From positions 310,001 through 374,000 of the forward strand of contig NZ_WMEZ01000002.1 in the NCBI RefSeq assembly GCF_009856415.1: 64,000 bases of DNA, given 5' to 3'. Each line of letters opens with the position of its first letter. Positions within the stretch are counted from its first letter, which is position 1. The translations under genes were made by a program, and so were the position numbers. The notes below the pieces were generated by a model. It did no database searches. It was not told the DNA's origin and saw nothing but the letters and a program-made list of their open reading frames with translations. The DNA is from Halobacillus litoralis (GTDB lineage Bacteria; Bacillota; Bacilli; Bacillales; Halobacillaceae). Of this stretch, positions 52,929 to 60,836 are shown in pieces.

Positions 52929-53093
52929 TTATGCTCCCATTGTGGAGAGCGGTTGTTTTTCCAGTTGTTCCTCTTGTTCCTTTTTCATTTGAAGAACCTT
53001 CATTCGTTCTAGTTCCAACTCTTCCTGAAGTCGTTCATTCTCTTTCACAAGATAATCCCTTTGATCAAGGATTCTAATCATATCTTCTCTCAT
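52929..53093 (-). CDS. Small coiled-coil protein, 54 residues
   Basis: ATG 53093 has GGAGGG upstream, a clean ribosome site, and the ORF is followed by its own terminator, so it is probably a real gene despite its length. The product begins MREDMIRILDQRDYLVKENE and continues as a highly charged helix with heptad-like Leu spacing (RLQEELELERMKVLQ), ending QPLSTMGA. No membrane segment. I do not recognise a family; a coiled-coil adaptor or regulator is possible. Confidence 0.65.
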   Translation of the reverse strand: MREDMIRILDQRDYLVKENERLQEELELERMKVLQMKKEQEEQLEKQPLSTMGA

Positions 53094-53240
53094 AATAGGT
53101 TCCCTCCTCTTATGTTATCGGTCTCTTTTTAAGAATTTGTAGAAAAATGACGGTTTCTATCTTTTTATAGGAATCATTTACCCAACATGGCACAAATTCA
53201 AACACATGGAGAAAATCTTTATGAGAATCGAGCTGTTCTT

Positions 53241-53849
53241 TCACTCATTTTTCTGAAGCAGATAGAGGAGTGCTCCAAGGATAGGGACCATGCCGAGCCA
53301 ATGCTTCTGGTTGTACCTCCCTCTCCTGCTTTCTTTCCAATACACTACGAATGTAGACAAAAATGTCAATATAACGAAATCGATCGACATTATATGAACA
53401 AATTGAGATTCCAAAAAAGCCTCTACATAAAATTCAAAATCACCCTGCGTCATCCCATAAATCAATAAAGTAATGGTACCCATAAATAAAAGAAGGTGGA
53501 AAACACGGGAATGAAGCCTATTTAATATGAATACAGGAACCCTTGGCTTTCTTGATTCCTCCCCTTTTGATAGGAAGAAGTAGGGCATTAAGGCAAATGC
53601 TCCTAGGAAGAACATTCCCAGAACAAAAGGCCATAACGGCAAACGGCTATCATCTTCTCCGAGCAGCAAGGCAGAGAAAACCAGTGGGTATATACCAAGA
53701 AAACTGAACACCATCAATAAATAAGGATCCGGATCATCCATGGTCAGCAACTGATGGAGGTATCCTTGGTTACCGTCAGGTGCTAGAAATACGGCATACA
53801 AAATAAAAGCCATCCAACTAATGAAAAAGATGCTCTGTCGTATCGTCAT
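53241..53849 (-). CDS. Six-helix integral membrane protein, unknown function
   Basis: 202 residues; ATG 53849 after AAAGGGAG. Six hydrophobic segments at about 5-23, 44-66, 72-93, 113-131, 146-168 and 184-199. Between helices are acidic and basic loops (LTMDDPDPY, KGEESRKPRVP, WKESRRGRYNQKHW). No catalytic motif seen and the family is not recognised. Monocistronic. Confidence 0.7.
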   Translation of the reverse strand: MTIRQSIFFISWMAFILYAVFLAPDGNQGYLHQLLTMDDPDPYLLMVFSFLGIYPLVFSALLLGEDDSRLPLWPFVLGMFFLGAFALMPYFFLSKGEESRKPRVPVFILNRLHSRVFHLLLFMGTITLLIYGMTQGDFEFYVEAFLESQFVHIMSIDFVILTFLSTFVVYWKESRRGRYNQKHWLGMVPILGALLYLLQKNE

Positions 53850-53965
53850 TTGACCACTCCCTTTTTAAAGAACCCTTTAAGTTAACTTTATATTTTTTTC
53901 CCTTTGAATGCATGACAAACACCTACAGATAAGCAGGCATCTCTGATAACGACAGGAAATACAAA

Positions 53966-54006
53966 AATAGCGCAGCATCAACAATAAAGCCTGATGCTGC
54001 GCTATT
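53966..54006 (-). terminator. Terminator of the lactonase gene
   Basis: Perfect 15-bp arms (53966-53980, 53992-54006), 11-nt loop, T5 on the minus strand. Confidence 0.9.
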
Positions 54007-54024
54007 CTCTAACTCGACTGAGTC

Positions 54025-55077
54025 TTAATTCTGATCACCAATAAACTTTACGCAAACAGGTTCCGGAACATGAACATCCGATTGAACAAGAGACAGCTTC
54101 CCAGTATTCTTGTCCCTTTCAAACAAGGTCATCGTATTTGACTTCTGGTTCGTCGCAATTAAGAATTCCTCAGAAGGATCCTGCACAAAGTCACGCGGCC
54201 AATTCCCTTCCGTAGATGTCCATTCTACAAACGTTAACTGCCCCGTGTCTTGATCGACCTTATATGATGCAATGGAGTTATGTCCTCGATTTCCAGCGTA
54301 CACAAATTGCCCATCTGATGAAATATGGATCGCACTTCCGTCATTTGTTTCTTTAAAGTTTTCCGGGATTGTTTTAATCGCCTGATGCTGCGTAAAACTC
54401 CCATCTTTCTCATCATAATGAAGCACAAGCACTTCTGAACTCAGCTCTGTCATGACGTATGCGTATTTTTGATTCGGATGGAAAGTGATATGTCTTGGAC
54501 CACTTCCTGGCGCTGTGTTGAATACTTGGACCTGAGTTAGATTCCCTTGATCAGCCGCGTAAGTAATGACCCGGTCACTTCCAAGGTCGATTGCAATCAC
54601 GTATTTTTCATCCGGTGTGAAACCTGCATAATGCATGTGTGGTTTTTCTTGTCGTTCATGAGGCCCGGTCCCCTCGTGCTCGATCACAGAAGCTGCTGGA
54701 TTCAAGGATCCATCTTCATTTGTTAAGTAGGATACGATATTCGTTGTATGATAATTCGCCGTTACCACTGTGTTCTTATCATGATCGACACTCACATGAC
54801 ACGGCGGTGATCCTGCGGCGGTTTGGGTATTTAATTTTGTTAGCTCTCCTGTTTCCTCTTGAATGGAAAAAGCCGTCACGCCGCCATCTTCTCCTTCTTT
54901 CGTGACCGCATATAAATTTTTCTGATCGTCACTTACCGTTACATACGTCGGGTTACCTAATTCAGCCGCTAATTTCACATCTTTCAGCTCTTTATTGTCA
55001 GTATCCAGCGTAAACTGATAGACACCTTTACTATCCTGTTTTGTGTACGTTCCAACATATCCAACATACTTTGTCAT
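54025..55077 (-). CDS. pgl: 6-phosphogluconolactonase, beta-propeller type (YkgB-like)
   Basis: 350 residues from ATG 55077 (MTKYVGYVGTYTKQDSKGVY), which has AAAGGAG upstream; the longer frame to 55137 adds unrelated sequence. Seven-bladed beta-propeller of the lactonase family: LGNPTYVTVSDDQKNLYAV, GSPPCHVSVDHDKNTVVTANY, KPHMHYAGFTPDEKYVIAIDLGSDRV, GSGPRHITFHPNQKYAYVMTEL and NWPRDFVQDPSEEFLIATNQ. Hydrolyses 6-phosphogluconolactone, the step between Zwf and Gnd, which are encoded 30 kb away. Other lactones cannot be excluded. Confidence 0.88.
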   Translation of the reverse strand: MTKYVGYVGTYTKQDSKGVYQFTLDTDNKELKDVKLAAELGNPTYVTVSDDQKNLYAVTKEGEDGGVTAFSIQEETGELTKLNTQTAAGSPPCHVSVDHDKNTVVTANYHTTNIVSYLTNEDGSLNPAASVIEHEGTGPHERQEKPHMHYAGFTPDEKYVIAIDLGSDRVITYAADQGNLTQVQVFNTAPGSGPRHITFHPNQKYAYVMTELSSEVLVLHYDEKDGSFTQHQAIKTIPENFKETNDGSAIHISSDGQFVYAGNRGHNSIASYKVDQDTGQLTFVEWTSTEGNWPRDFVQDPSEEFLIATNQKSNTMTLFERDKNTGKLSLVQSDVHVPEPVCVKFIGDQN

Positions 55078-55387
55078 TTTTAAAACTCCTTTAAAAATTA
55101 GAATGATTATTTGGTTAGCCAGACTGTTCCTAATCATTATCTCACAAATGGTTTCGCTCCTAAATAACTACACCTCTTGGAAGACAAATAAACCTGCCCT
55201 CTATTTTATATACAAAATGGAGGACCCCACCCGCCTCACAAAAATTAATCATGTAGGATTCGTCCACTATCCTAATGGCGATCCTAATTAAAAGCGAAAG
55301 GGCATGCAGAATATGGGAATATTGTCAGGGGAAGTCAAAGATTCGTTATAATAGAAGTATCCTATTTATTCGAAGGTGATGACAGAC

Positions 55388-57115
55388 ATGCAACCAAAAT
55401 GGAAACAACTCCTCCAATTAATACGTGCAACCCACCCACCAAAGCTTATCTTTTCCATCGCATTATTTTTAAGTTTGCTTACGACTGTGGCAGGGCTTGC
55501 TATTCCTTTGCTGGCCAGCCGTTTGATCGATAACTTTGATTTGAATGACTTAAATACTACCGTCATTAGCGGAATCGGGATCGCCTTCTTCGTCCAAGCC
55601 GTGGCTGGTGGTGTGTCTGTCTATTTCCTTGCTAAAGTCGGGCAGCATATCATTGCTTCTTTGCGGGAGCAATTATGGAGAAAACTCCTCGTCCTCCCGG
55701 TGTCCTATTATGATGCCCACGAGACGGGAGATGCGGTGAGCCGGATGACGAACGATACGGGCGTCATCAAAAACTTGATCACTGAGCACTTCACCGGATT
55801 CATTACAGGCATCATTTCTGTTGTCGGTGCGATTATCATTCTTTTCTACCTGGACTGGCCATTAACGCTCGTGATGTTTTCCATCATCCCACTAGCCCTC
55901 CTTTTTCTCATACCAATCGGGAAAAAGATGGCAAACATCTCACGGAACCTCCAAAAGGAAACGGCGGGCTTTTCGGCTCATTTGACGCGCGTCATCTCAG
56001 AAGTCCGCCTTGTAAAAGCTTCGAATGCCGAAGACAGGGAGTGGAGAAAGGGGCAGTCAGGGATCAAAAGATTGTACGCTCTCGGTTTACGGGAAGGGGT
56101 CATTCAAGCTTTGATGTCGCCCCTCGTCTCTTCTTTAATCATCGTTGTCCTTGTTTTAATCATCGGATATGGTGGGGTCCGGGTAACTTCAGGGGCCATG
56201 ACACCAGGGGAACTTGCCGCTTTCTTCATCTACTTGTTCCAAATCATCATGCCAATTACACAGATTGTGGTCTTCTCTACCCAATTTCAAAAGACAGTAG
56301 GAGCGACTGAAAAAGTGCTCTCGATTTTGTCCTTGGACGGAGAAGATTTCCAAGATGGAAGTGAGGTCAATTCTTTAGACCACAGTCTCGTTATTCAGAA
56401 AGTATCTTTTGGCTACCAGCCTGAAGCCCCGATCCTGGAAGACGTTTCTTTTACAGCAAAAAAGGGCGAAGTAACAGCTATTGTTGGACCAAGCGGAAGT
56501 GGAAAAACGACAATGTTTTCTCTAATCGAACAGTTTTATTCCCCCACTAGCGGAGATATTCGTTATGGCGAAGAACCAATCTCAACCTACAACCTGAAAT
56601 CATGGCGCACGATCATTGGATACGTATCTCAAGAGAGCCCACTCTATGCAGGGACGATCAAAGACAACTTAACCTACGGATTAGATGGGGACATTCCCAT
56701 TGAAAAAATACACGCTGCGGCAGAAATGGCTTATGCGGATACCTTTATTCAATCGTTGACCGATGGTTATGAAACCGAAGTCGGGGAACGAGGCATCAAG
56801 CTCTCCGGTGGACAAAGGCAGCGCATCGCCATTGCCCGCGCCCTTCTCAGAGATCCTGAGATTCTCATGCTGGACGAAGCCACTTCAAGCCTTGATAGCC
56901 AATCGGAAATTGTCGTTCAACAAGCTTTGAAAAATTTAATGAAAGGACGAACGACACTGGTCATCGCGCATCGCCTTTCCACAATCGTTGATGCAGACCA
57001 AATCATCTTTTTGGATAAAGGAAAAGTAACAGGAATCGGCACCCATGATGAGCTGTTCCAACAACATACGCTTTATCGTGATTTTGCTCGCCAACAATTG
57101 AAGACTGATGTGTAA
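55388..57115 (+). CDS. bmrA: ABC multidrug exporter, BmrA-like half-transporter
   Basis: About 575 residues; ATG 55388 lies after GAAGGTGA, and in-frame GTG/ATG codons at 55376/55379 overlap that site. Six membrane helices (about 15-300), then the nucleotide-binding domain. Walker A GPSGSGKT, signature LSGGQRQRIAIARALLRDPEILMLDEATSSLD (Walker B and D loop) and H-loop AHRLSTIVDADQ are intact. Similarity to Bacillus subtilis BmrA (YvcC) is strong throughout: SYYDAHETGDAVSRMTNDT, ISEVRLVKASNAED, FIYLFQIIMPITQI and YVSQESPLYAGTI. Works as a homodimer exporting amphipathic drugs or lipids. Monocistronic. Confidence 0.92.
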   Translation: MQPKWKQLLQLIRATHPPKLIFSIALFLSLLTTVAGLAIPLLASRLIDNFDLNDLNTTVISGIGIAFFVQAVAGGVSVYFLAKVGQHIIASLREQLWRKLLVLPVSYYDAHETGDAVSRMTNDTGVIKNLITEHFTGFITGIISVVGAIIILFYLDWPLTLVMFSIIPLALLFLIPIGKKMANISRNLQKETAGFSAHLTRVISEVRLVKASNAEDREWRKGQSGIKRLYALGLREGVIQALMSPLVSSLIIVVLVLIIGYGGVRVTSGAMTPGELAAFFIYLFQIIMPITQIVVFSTQFQKTVGATEKVLSILSLDGEDFQDGSEVNSLDHSLVIQKVSFGYQPEAPILEDVSFTAKKGEVTAIVGPSGSGKTTMFSLIEQFYSPTSGDIRYGEEPISTYNLKSWRTIIGYVSQESPLYAGTIKDNLTYGLDGDIPIEKIHAAAEMAYADTFIQSLTDGYETEVGERGIKLSGGQRQRIAIARALLRDPEILMLDEATSSLDSQSEIVVQQALKNLMKGRTTLVIAHRLSTIVDADQIIFLDKGKVTGIGTHDELFQQHTLYRDFARQQLKTDV

Positions 57116-57449
57116 AAAGCCCTTACATTTATAACTTTTCAAAAAAGAGGCGGTCTGGCGTCCCTTTGATAGCATTTCCATAACAATATTTTACTAATAA
57201 ATAGAAACACGGGAGCCTATCGGTTTGTTTATTCTTTCCGGCACCACCACCAGTTGCCAAAGACGAACAATATCTAATAAGCGGAATTCGTAATGAAAAG
57301 TCCCGCGGGTCCCTACCCAACCTCTAAGCACTCATGATTATTACTCTTTAAATCAGTTATTTTTAAAAACTTCAGAAGATAACACTTGGTTCCCTAGGTT
57401 GTAAAACGAATATTTACAACTAAATAAATAAAATCATTCGTTTTTTTCA
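57116..57449. other. Intergenic stretch after bmrA
   Basis: About 330 bp with no convincing gene, no strong terminator for bmrA and no repeat; becomes very AT-rich towards the riboswitch promoter. Confidence 0.5.
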
Positions 57450-57478
57450 TTGTTTATTTTAATAGTGTTTGTTATAGT
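57450..57478 (+). promoter_or_regulatory. Promoter of the riboswitch-controlled gene
   Basis: TTGTTT (57450-57455), 17 bp, TATAGT (57473-57478), about 25 bp before the aptamer. Confidence 0.65.
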
Positions 57479-57503
57479 TACACCACAGCCAATTACATAT
57501 CGT

Positions 57504-57684
57504 ACTCGTATATTCTCAGTAATAAGGTCTGAGCGTTTCTACCTGGTTCCCAAAGAAAGAACTAGACTACGAGTTGAAGCAATCAAGCTGCGGGAAAATA
57601 GCAGCCGTTTTTAGCGATGCCGCTAACCCATGCTTTAACTTTTGGTAGTCTGGAAGGTAGAACATTCACTTTACAGACTTTTTT
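57504..57684 (+). promoter_or_regulatory. Guanine-class purine riboswitch (aptamer plus terminator)
   Basis: P1 is ACTCGTA/TACGAGT (57504-57510, 57568-57574). P2 is CTCAG/CTGAG (57515-57519, 57529-57533) with GG in its loop. J2/3 is the invariant GTTTCTACC (57535-57543). P3 is TGGTTC/GAACTA (57544-57549, 57559-57564) with CC in its loop, able to make the loop-loop contact. J3/1 reads GAC; the C at 57567 corresponds to C74, the guanine-selecting base. The expression platform is a terminator AGTCTG/CAGACT (57647-57652, 57674-57679) with T6. GTAGTCT (57645-57651) can instead pair with AGACTAC (57564-57570) of the aptamer. This predicts an OFF switch: guanine stabilises P1 and lets the terminator form. 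Confidence 0.88.
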
Positions 57685-57744
57685 ATTTGCGAATAAACGA
57701 TGTACAACGATGTGATTGAGTACTACATCAAGGGAGAGCTACTC

Positions 57745-58614
57745 ATGAAAAACATTCGCAACCTCGCAATCTTACTATTCATCACTCTCATCTTTTCTTT
57801 CGTGGCAGGATGCCAGAGTTCCACAGAAGGAGAAGCATCTGCTGAAGAAAATGAACAGCAGCCGATCCTCATTCAGGGACCAATGCCTATTGAAGCCGAA
57901 AATTTCGCAGCAAAGCTTGAGGATGTAGAAGAAGAGACCTCCGGGAACTTCGTCTTTTATAAAGGGAAAGTCGATGATTATCCTGTGATTGTCATGAAGA
58001 CAGGAAAAGGCATGGAAAATACAGCTGCCGCTACGGCAATTGCTATAGAAAAATTCAATCCGGCTTCCATCATCAACCAAGGAACATCCGGCGGTCACGA
58101 TCCTGACTTGCATGTGTTTGATATCGTCTTAGGAGAAAGAACCGTCAACATCGGTTCATTGAAAACAGGACATAGAGAAGATGGAGAAGGTATCGCACCA
58201 AAAGAATGGATCCCAATGGACCTTATGGCATCAGAAGGCAGTGCCGGTGAAGACCCTGATGCTGAAAACATCCGTTATTTTGAAGGAGACAAGGAATTGC
58301 TTAAAGCTGCCAAAGCCGTCAAAGATACTCATGAAGAAGGAAAAGTCGTAGAAGGAACCATTGGTTCTGCAGACGTCTGGAACAATGAAGTCGACCGCAT
58401 CCAGTGGTTCCATGAAAACTTCGGGACTTCTGTTGAGGAGATGGAAGGAGCTGCCGGAGCTCAGATCGCCAAAGCCTATGATGTGCCTTACCTAGGCATT
58501 CGTACATTATCCAATAATAAAACGAATGGCGGAGAATACAATCCAAACACGGCTGAAGCAAACCAAGAGTATGTCTATGAAGTTGTGAAAGAGTATATTT
58601 CTAATAGAAAATAA
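57745..58614 (+). CDS. Lipoprotein nucleosidase/nucleoside phosphorylase (PNP_UDP_1, MTAN-like)
   Basis: 289 residues from ATG 57745 (MKNIRNLAIL), after AGGGAGAG; the frame opens 15 codons earlier without a site. Lipobox VAGC, Cys23, so it is tethered outside the membrane. The mature part is a PNP/MTAN fold: MKTGKGMENTAAATAIAIEKF, IINQGTSGGHDPDLHVFDIVLGE, GTIGSADVW and the ribose-binding EEMEGAAGAQIAKAYDVPYLGIRTLSNN (231-258). The residue in the place of MTAN's catalytic Asp (SD) is Asn257; Asn at this position is known to favour 6-oxopurines in trimeric PNPs. The upstream guanine riboswitch agrees. Predicted to release guanine or hypoxanthine from nucleosides outside the cell. Confidence 0.82.
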   Translation: MKNIRNLAILLFITLIFSFVAGCQSSTEGEASAEENEQQPILIQGPMPIEAENFAAKLEDVEEETSGNFVFYKGKVDDYPVIVMKTGKGMENTAAATAIAIEKFNPASIINQGTSGGHDPDLHVFDIVLGERTVNIGSLKTGHREDGEGIAPKEWIPMDLMASEGSAGEDPDAENIRYFEGDKELLKAAKAVKDTHEEGKVVEGTIGSADVWNNEVDRIQWFHENFGTSVEEMEGAAGAQIAKAYDVPYLGIRTLSNNKTNGGEYNPNTAEANQEYVYEVVKEYISNRK

Positions 58615-58661
58615 AATATATGACACACGCAATAAACGTAACCAAATAACTATTGCTGTTA

Positions 58662-58702
58662 AAAAGCGAAGCATCCGAGACTTATGCGGATGCTTCGCTT
58701 TT
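58662..58702. terminator. Bidirectional terminator
   Basis: Perfect 16-bp arms (58662-58677, 58687-58702), 9-nt loop, A5 left and T4 right; between convergent genes. Confidence 0.9.
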
Positions 58703-58758
58703 CTATGGTCTTTCACCTGTCTCATTAGATTATTGCGGATGAATGTCTCACGTTCTCA

Positions 58759-59061
58759 TCAAGATGATTGTGAACTATGTGTTTTCTCATATTGCTCTCC
58801 ATAAACCTTCCTCATATGAAAGTAATGCACGAGCCGGATCGTCGGACGGATGAGCATTTGAATACTTCCGAGGACAAAGAGCGTCACACCCCAGGTCTTC
58901 AAATGTTCGAAATAAAAAAAGATACTACCGATCAAGAACCAGAGTCCAAGCAGGACGTCATTGATGGTATAAAGAATATCGTAGGTTTTTTTAAAGAAGA
59001 TATCATGTTTCCCTACATGGAGATCGATGTATTTCTGCTTGTCTGACTTTTGGTTCGACAC
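58759..59061 (-). CDS. YrhK-like membrane protein
   Basis: 100 residues from GTG 59061 (MSNQKSDKQKYIDL), after AGGAGGTGGGAG; the frame to 59175 has no ribosome site. The YrhK-type core YIDLHVGKHDIFFKKTYDILYTINDVLLGLWFLIGSIFFYF is followed by a second membrane helix (about 58-78) and a basic C-terminus. Two membrane segments. Function of the YrhK family is not known. Divergent from the alanine symporter gene. Confidence 0.8.
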   Translation of the reverse strand: MSNQKSDKQKYIDLHVGKHDIFFKKTYDILYTINDVLLGLWFLIGSIFFYFEHLKTWGVTLFVLGSIQMLIRPTIRLVHYFHMRKVYGEQYEKTHSSQSS

Positions 59062-59178
59062 ACTCCCACCTCCTCTAATCCCATTCCCTCCGCAAGCTAC
59101 TTTTATAACGTATTGATATCGTATGAATTGCAGAAGTTTAGAATCCTCTCCTCCTCCTTTTTGTGCAACCCACACAAA

Positions 59179-59192
59179 TGTAAGCGCTTATA
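59179..59192 (+). promoter_or_regulatory. cre-like box upstream of the alanine symporter
   Basis: TGTAAGCGCTTATA matches the cre consensus at all but one fixed base; 107-110 bp before the symporter start. Confidence 0.55.
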
Positions 59193-59298
59193 TTTTGGTG
59201 TTTCAACGAATGTTTATGGATGAAAACATGATAGGGTAGAACATGGACATTATCAAAGACCGCCCTACATAGACGGTTGCAACAGGATTAGGAGGGTA

Positions 59299-60717
59299 AT
59301 GATGTTAGACGTATTGAACCAAATCAATGATGTTCTATGGGGAACACCCAGTTTAGTCTTGCTATTCGGGACAGGGCTGTTTTTGACCATTATGCTAAAA
59401 GGGCTGCAGTTCAGTAAGCTTTTTTATGCCTTTAAACTTGCATTTACGAAAGAGGAGAAAACAGAATCATCTCAGGATTCCCAAGGGGATATTAGTAATT
59501 TCAAAACTTTAATGACAGCGCTATCAGCAACGATTGGAAACGGAAATATTGCAGGTGTCGCGACCGCTTTGACACTTGGTGGACCCGGCGCGATTTTCTG
59601 GATGTGGATCGTCGGCTTATTGGGGATGGCGACCAAATACTCTGAAGCTCTCCTTGCGATGAAGTATCGAGTGAAAAATGAGAACGGAGAGTATTCTGGT
59701 GGACCGATGTATTATGTAGAACGAGGCATCGGGAAGAAGTGGAAATGGCTTGCCGTCGCATTCGCATTATTCGGTGCCTTTGCCGCATTAGGAATCGGTA
59801 ACAGTGTTCAGTCCAATACCATTTCAGATGTTATGACGGAAAGCTTCCACATTAATGGCTGGTTCACTGGAGCTGTGCTTGCGATTTTGACAGGGCTGAT
59901 CATTTTCGGAGGTATCCAGCGGATCAGTACAGTGGCCGGATTTTTCGTTCCGATCATGGCTTTTCTTTATATTGGAGGGGCTCTATTCATCATCATCGCC
60001 AACTACGAGGCGATTGTCCCTGCTTTTGAAATGATCTTCCAATACGCCTTCAGTCCGGTATCCGCAGCCGGTGGATTTGCTGGTGTTGTCGTCATGGAAG
60101 CGGTCAGAAGTGGTGTTTCAAGAGGAATTTTCTCAAACGAAGCTGGTTTAGGTACGGCCGCATTAATCGCTGGAAATGCCAAGACCGATCATCCAGTAAA
60201 ACAAGCACTCGTTGCCATGACAGGTACGTTCATCGTAACCATCGTCGTTTGTACCATGACAGGGCTTGTCTTGATTATGACAGGATTTTGGGATCCATCC
60301 GGTGGAGCAATCTCTGGTGTTCAACACGCGACCGGCCTAGACGGTGGCGCGCTTACAAGTGCTGCATTCGGACATGCATTAGGAACGATAGGCGAATACA
60401 TCGTAGCCTTTTCCGTCATCTTCTTCGGCTTTTCAACGATTGTTGGATGGTACATGTACGGAGAGAAGTGTTTCGAATATCTCTTGGGACTTCGCTATAT
60501 CGTTCCATATCGTTTCATTTACATCACAGCAACATTTATGGGCGCCGTTATGCAGCTTGATCTCGTATGGGCTTTTGCGAACATGGCGAATGCTTTGATG
60601 ATGATTCCCAACTTAATTGCTTTATTGCTTCTTTATAAAGTGATTGTGAAAGAAACGAACCATTACTTTAATGACTATATTCATCAACATCACTATACGC
60701 GTTCGAAAGCAAGTTAA
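59299..60717 (+). CDS. Sodium:alanine symporter (AGCS family)
   Basis: 472 residues, about 10-11 membrane helices. AGCS signatures: GNGNIAGVATALTLGGPGAIFWMW, GPMYYVERGIGKKWK, SNEAGLGTAALIAGNAKTDHPVKQALVAMTGTFIVT and the C-terminal FSTIVGWYMYGEKCFEYL. Takes up alanine or glycine with Na+. Two adjacent ATG codons (59299, 59302) follow AGGAGGG; the second is better spaced. Ends at a strong terminator. A cre-like box upstream suggests catabolite control. Confidence 0.93.
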   Translation: MMLDVLNQINDVLWGTPSLVLLFGTGLFLTIMLKGLQFSKLFYAFKLAFTKEEKTESSQDSQGDISNFKTLMTALSATIGNGNIAGVATALTLGGPGAIFWMWIVGLLGMATKYSEALLAMKYRVKNENGEYSGGPMYYVERGIGKKWKWLAVAFALFGAFAALGIGNSVQSNTISDVMTESFHINGWFTGAVLAILTGLIIFGGIQRISTVAGFFVPIMAFLYIGGALFIIIANYEAIVPAFEMIFQYAFSPVSAAGGFAGVVVMEAVRSGVSRGIFSNEAGLGTAALIAGNAKTDHPVKQALVAMTGTFIVTIVVCTMTGLVLIMTGFWDPSGGAISGVQHATGLDGGALTSAAFGHALGTIGEYIVAFSVIFFGFSTIVGWYMYGEKCFEYLLGLRYIVPYRFIYITATFMGAVMQLDLVWAFANMANALMMIPNLIALLLLYKVIVKETNHYFNDYIHQHHYTRSKAS

Positions 60718-60727
60718 TATCATAATG

Positions 60728-60757
60728 GAAACAACCTGTCTTTAGGCAGGTTGTTTC
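60728..60757 (+). terminator. Terminator of the alanine symporter
   Basis: Perfect 11-bp arms (60728-60738, 60747-60757), 8-nt loop, followed by TATTTGTTT. Confidence 0.85.
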
Positions 60758-60803
60758 TATTTGTTTCAGCTAGGTTAATCGTGAAATGGAACTTATAAAA
60801 AAA

Positions 60804-60830
60804 GAGGAAGAACTTTGAAAGTTCTTCCTC
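60804..60830 (-). terminator. Terminator of the SLH 5'-nucleotidase
   Basis: 13-bp arms (60804-60816, 60818-60830) with T7 on the minus strand, six bases after the stop codon. Confidence 0.85.
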
Positions 60831-60836
60831 CCTTCT

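Noticed and set aside
57129-57320. 63-residue minus-strand ORF between bmrA and the riboswitch
   Set aside because: No ribosome site, no recognisable sequence, low-complexity start.
57587-57605. GCTGC/GCAGC hairpin followed by CGTTTTT as the riboswitch terminator
   Set aside because: Only a 5-bp stem and not overlapping the aptamer strand; the AGTCTG/CAGACT terminator at 57647-57684 competes directly with P1 and is the better expression platform. The small hairpin may still cause pausing.
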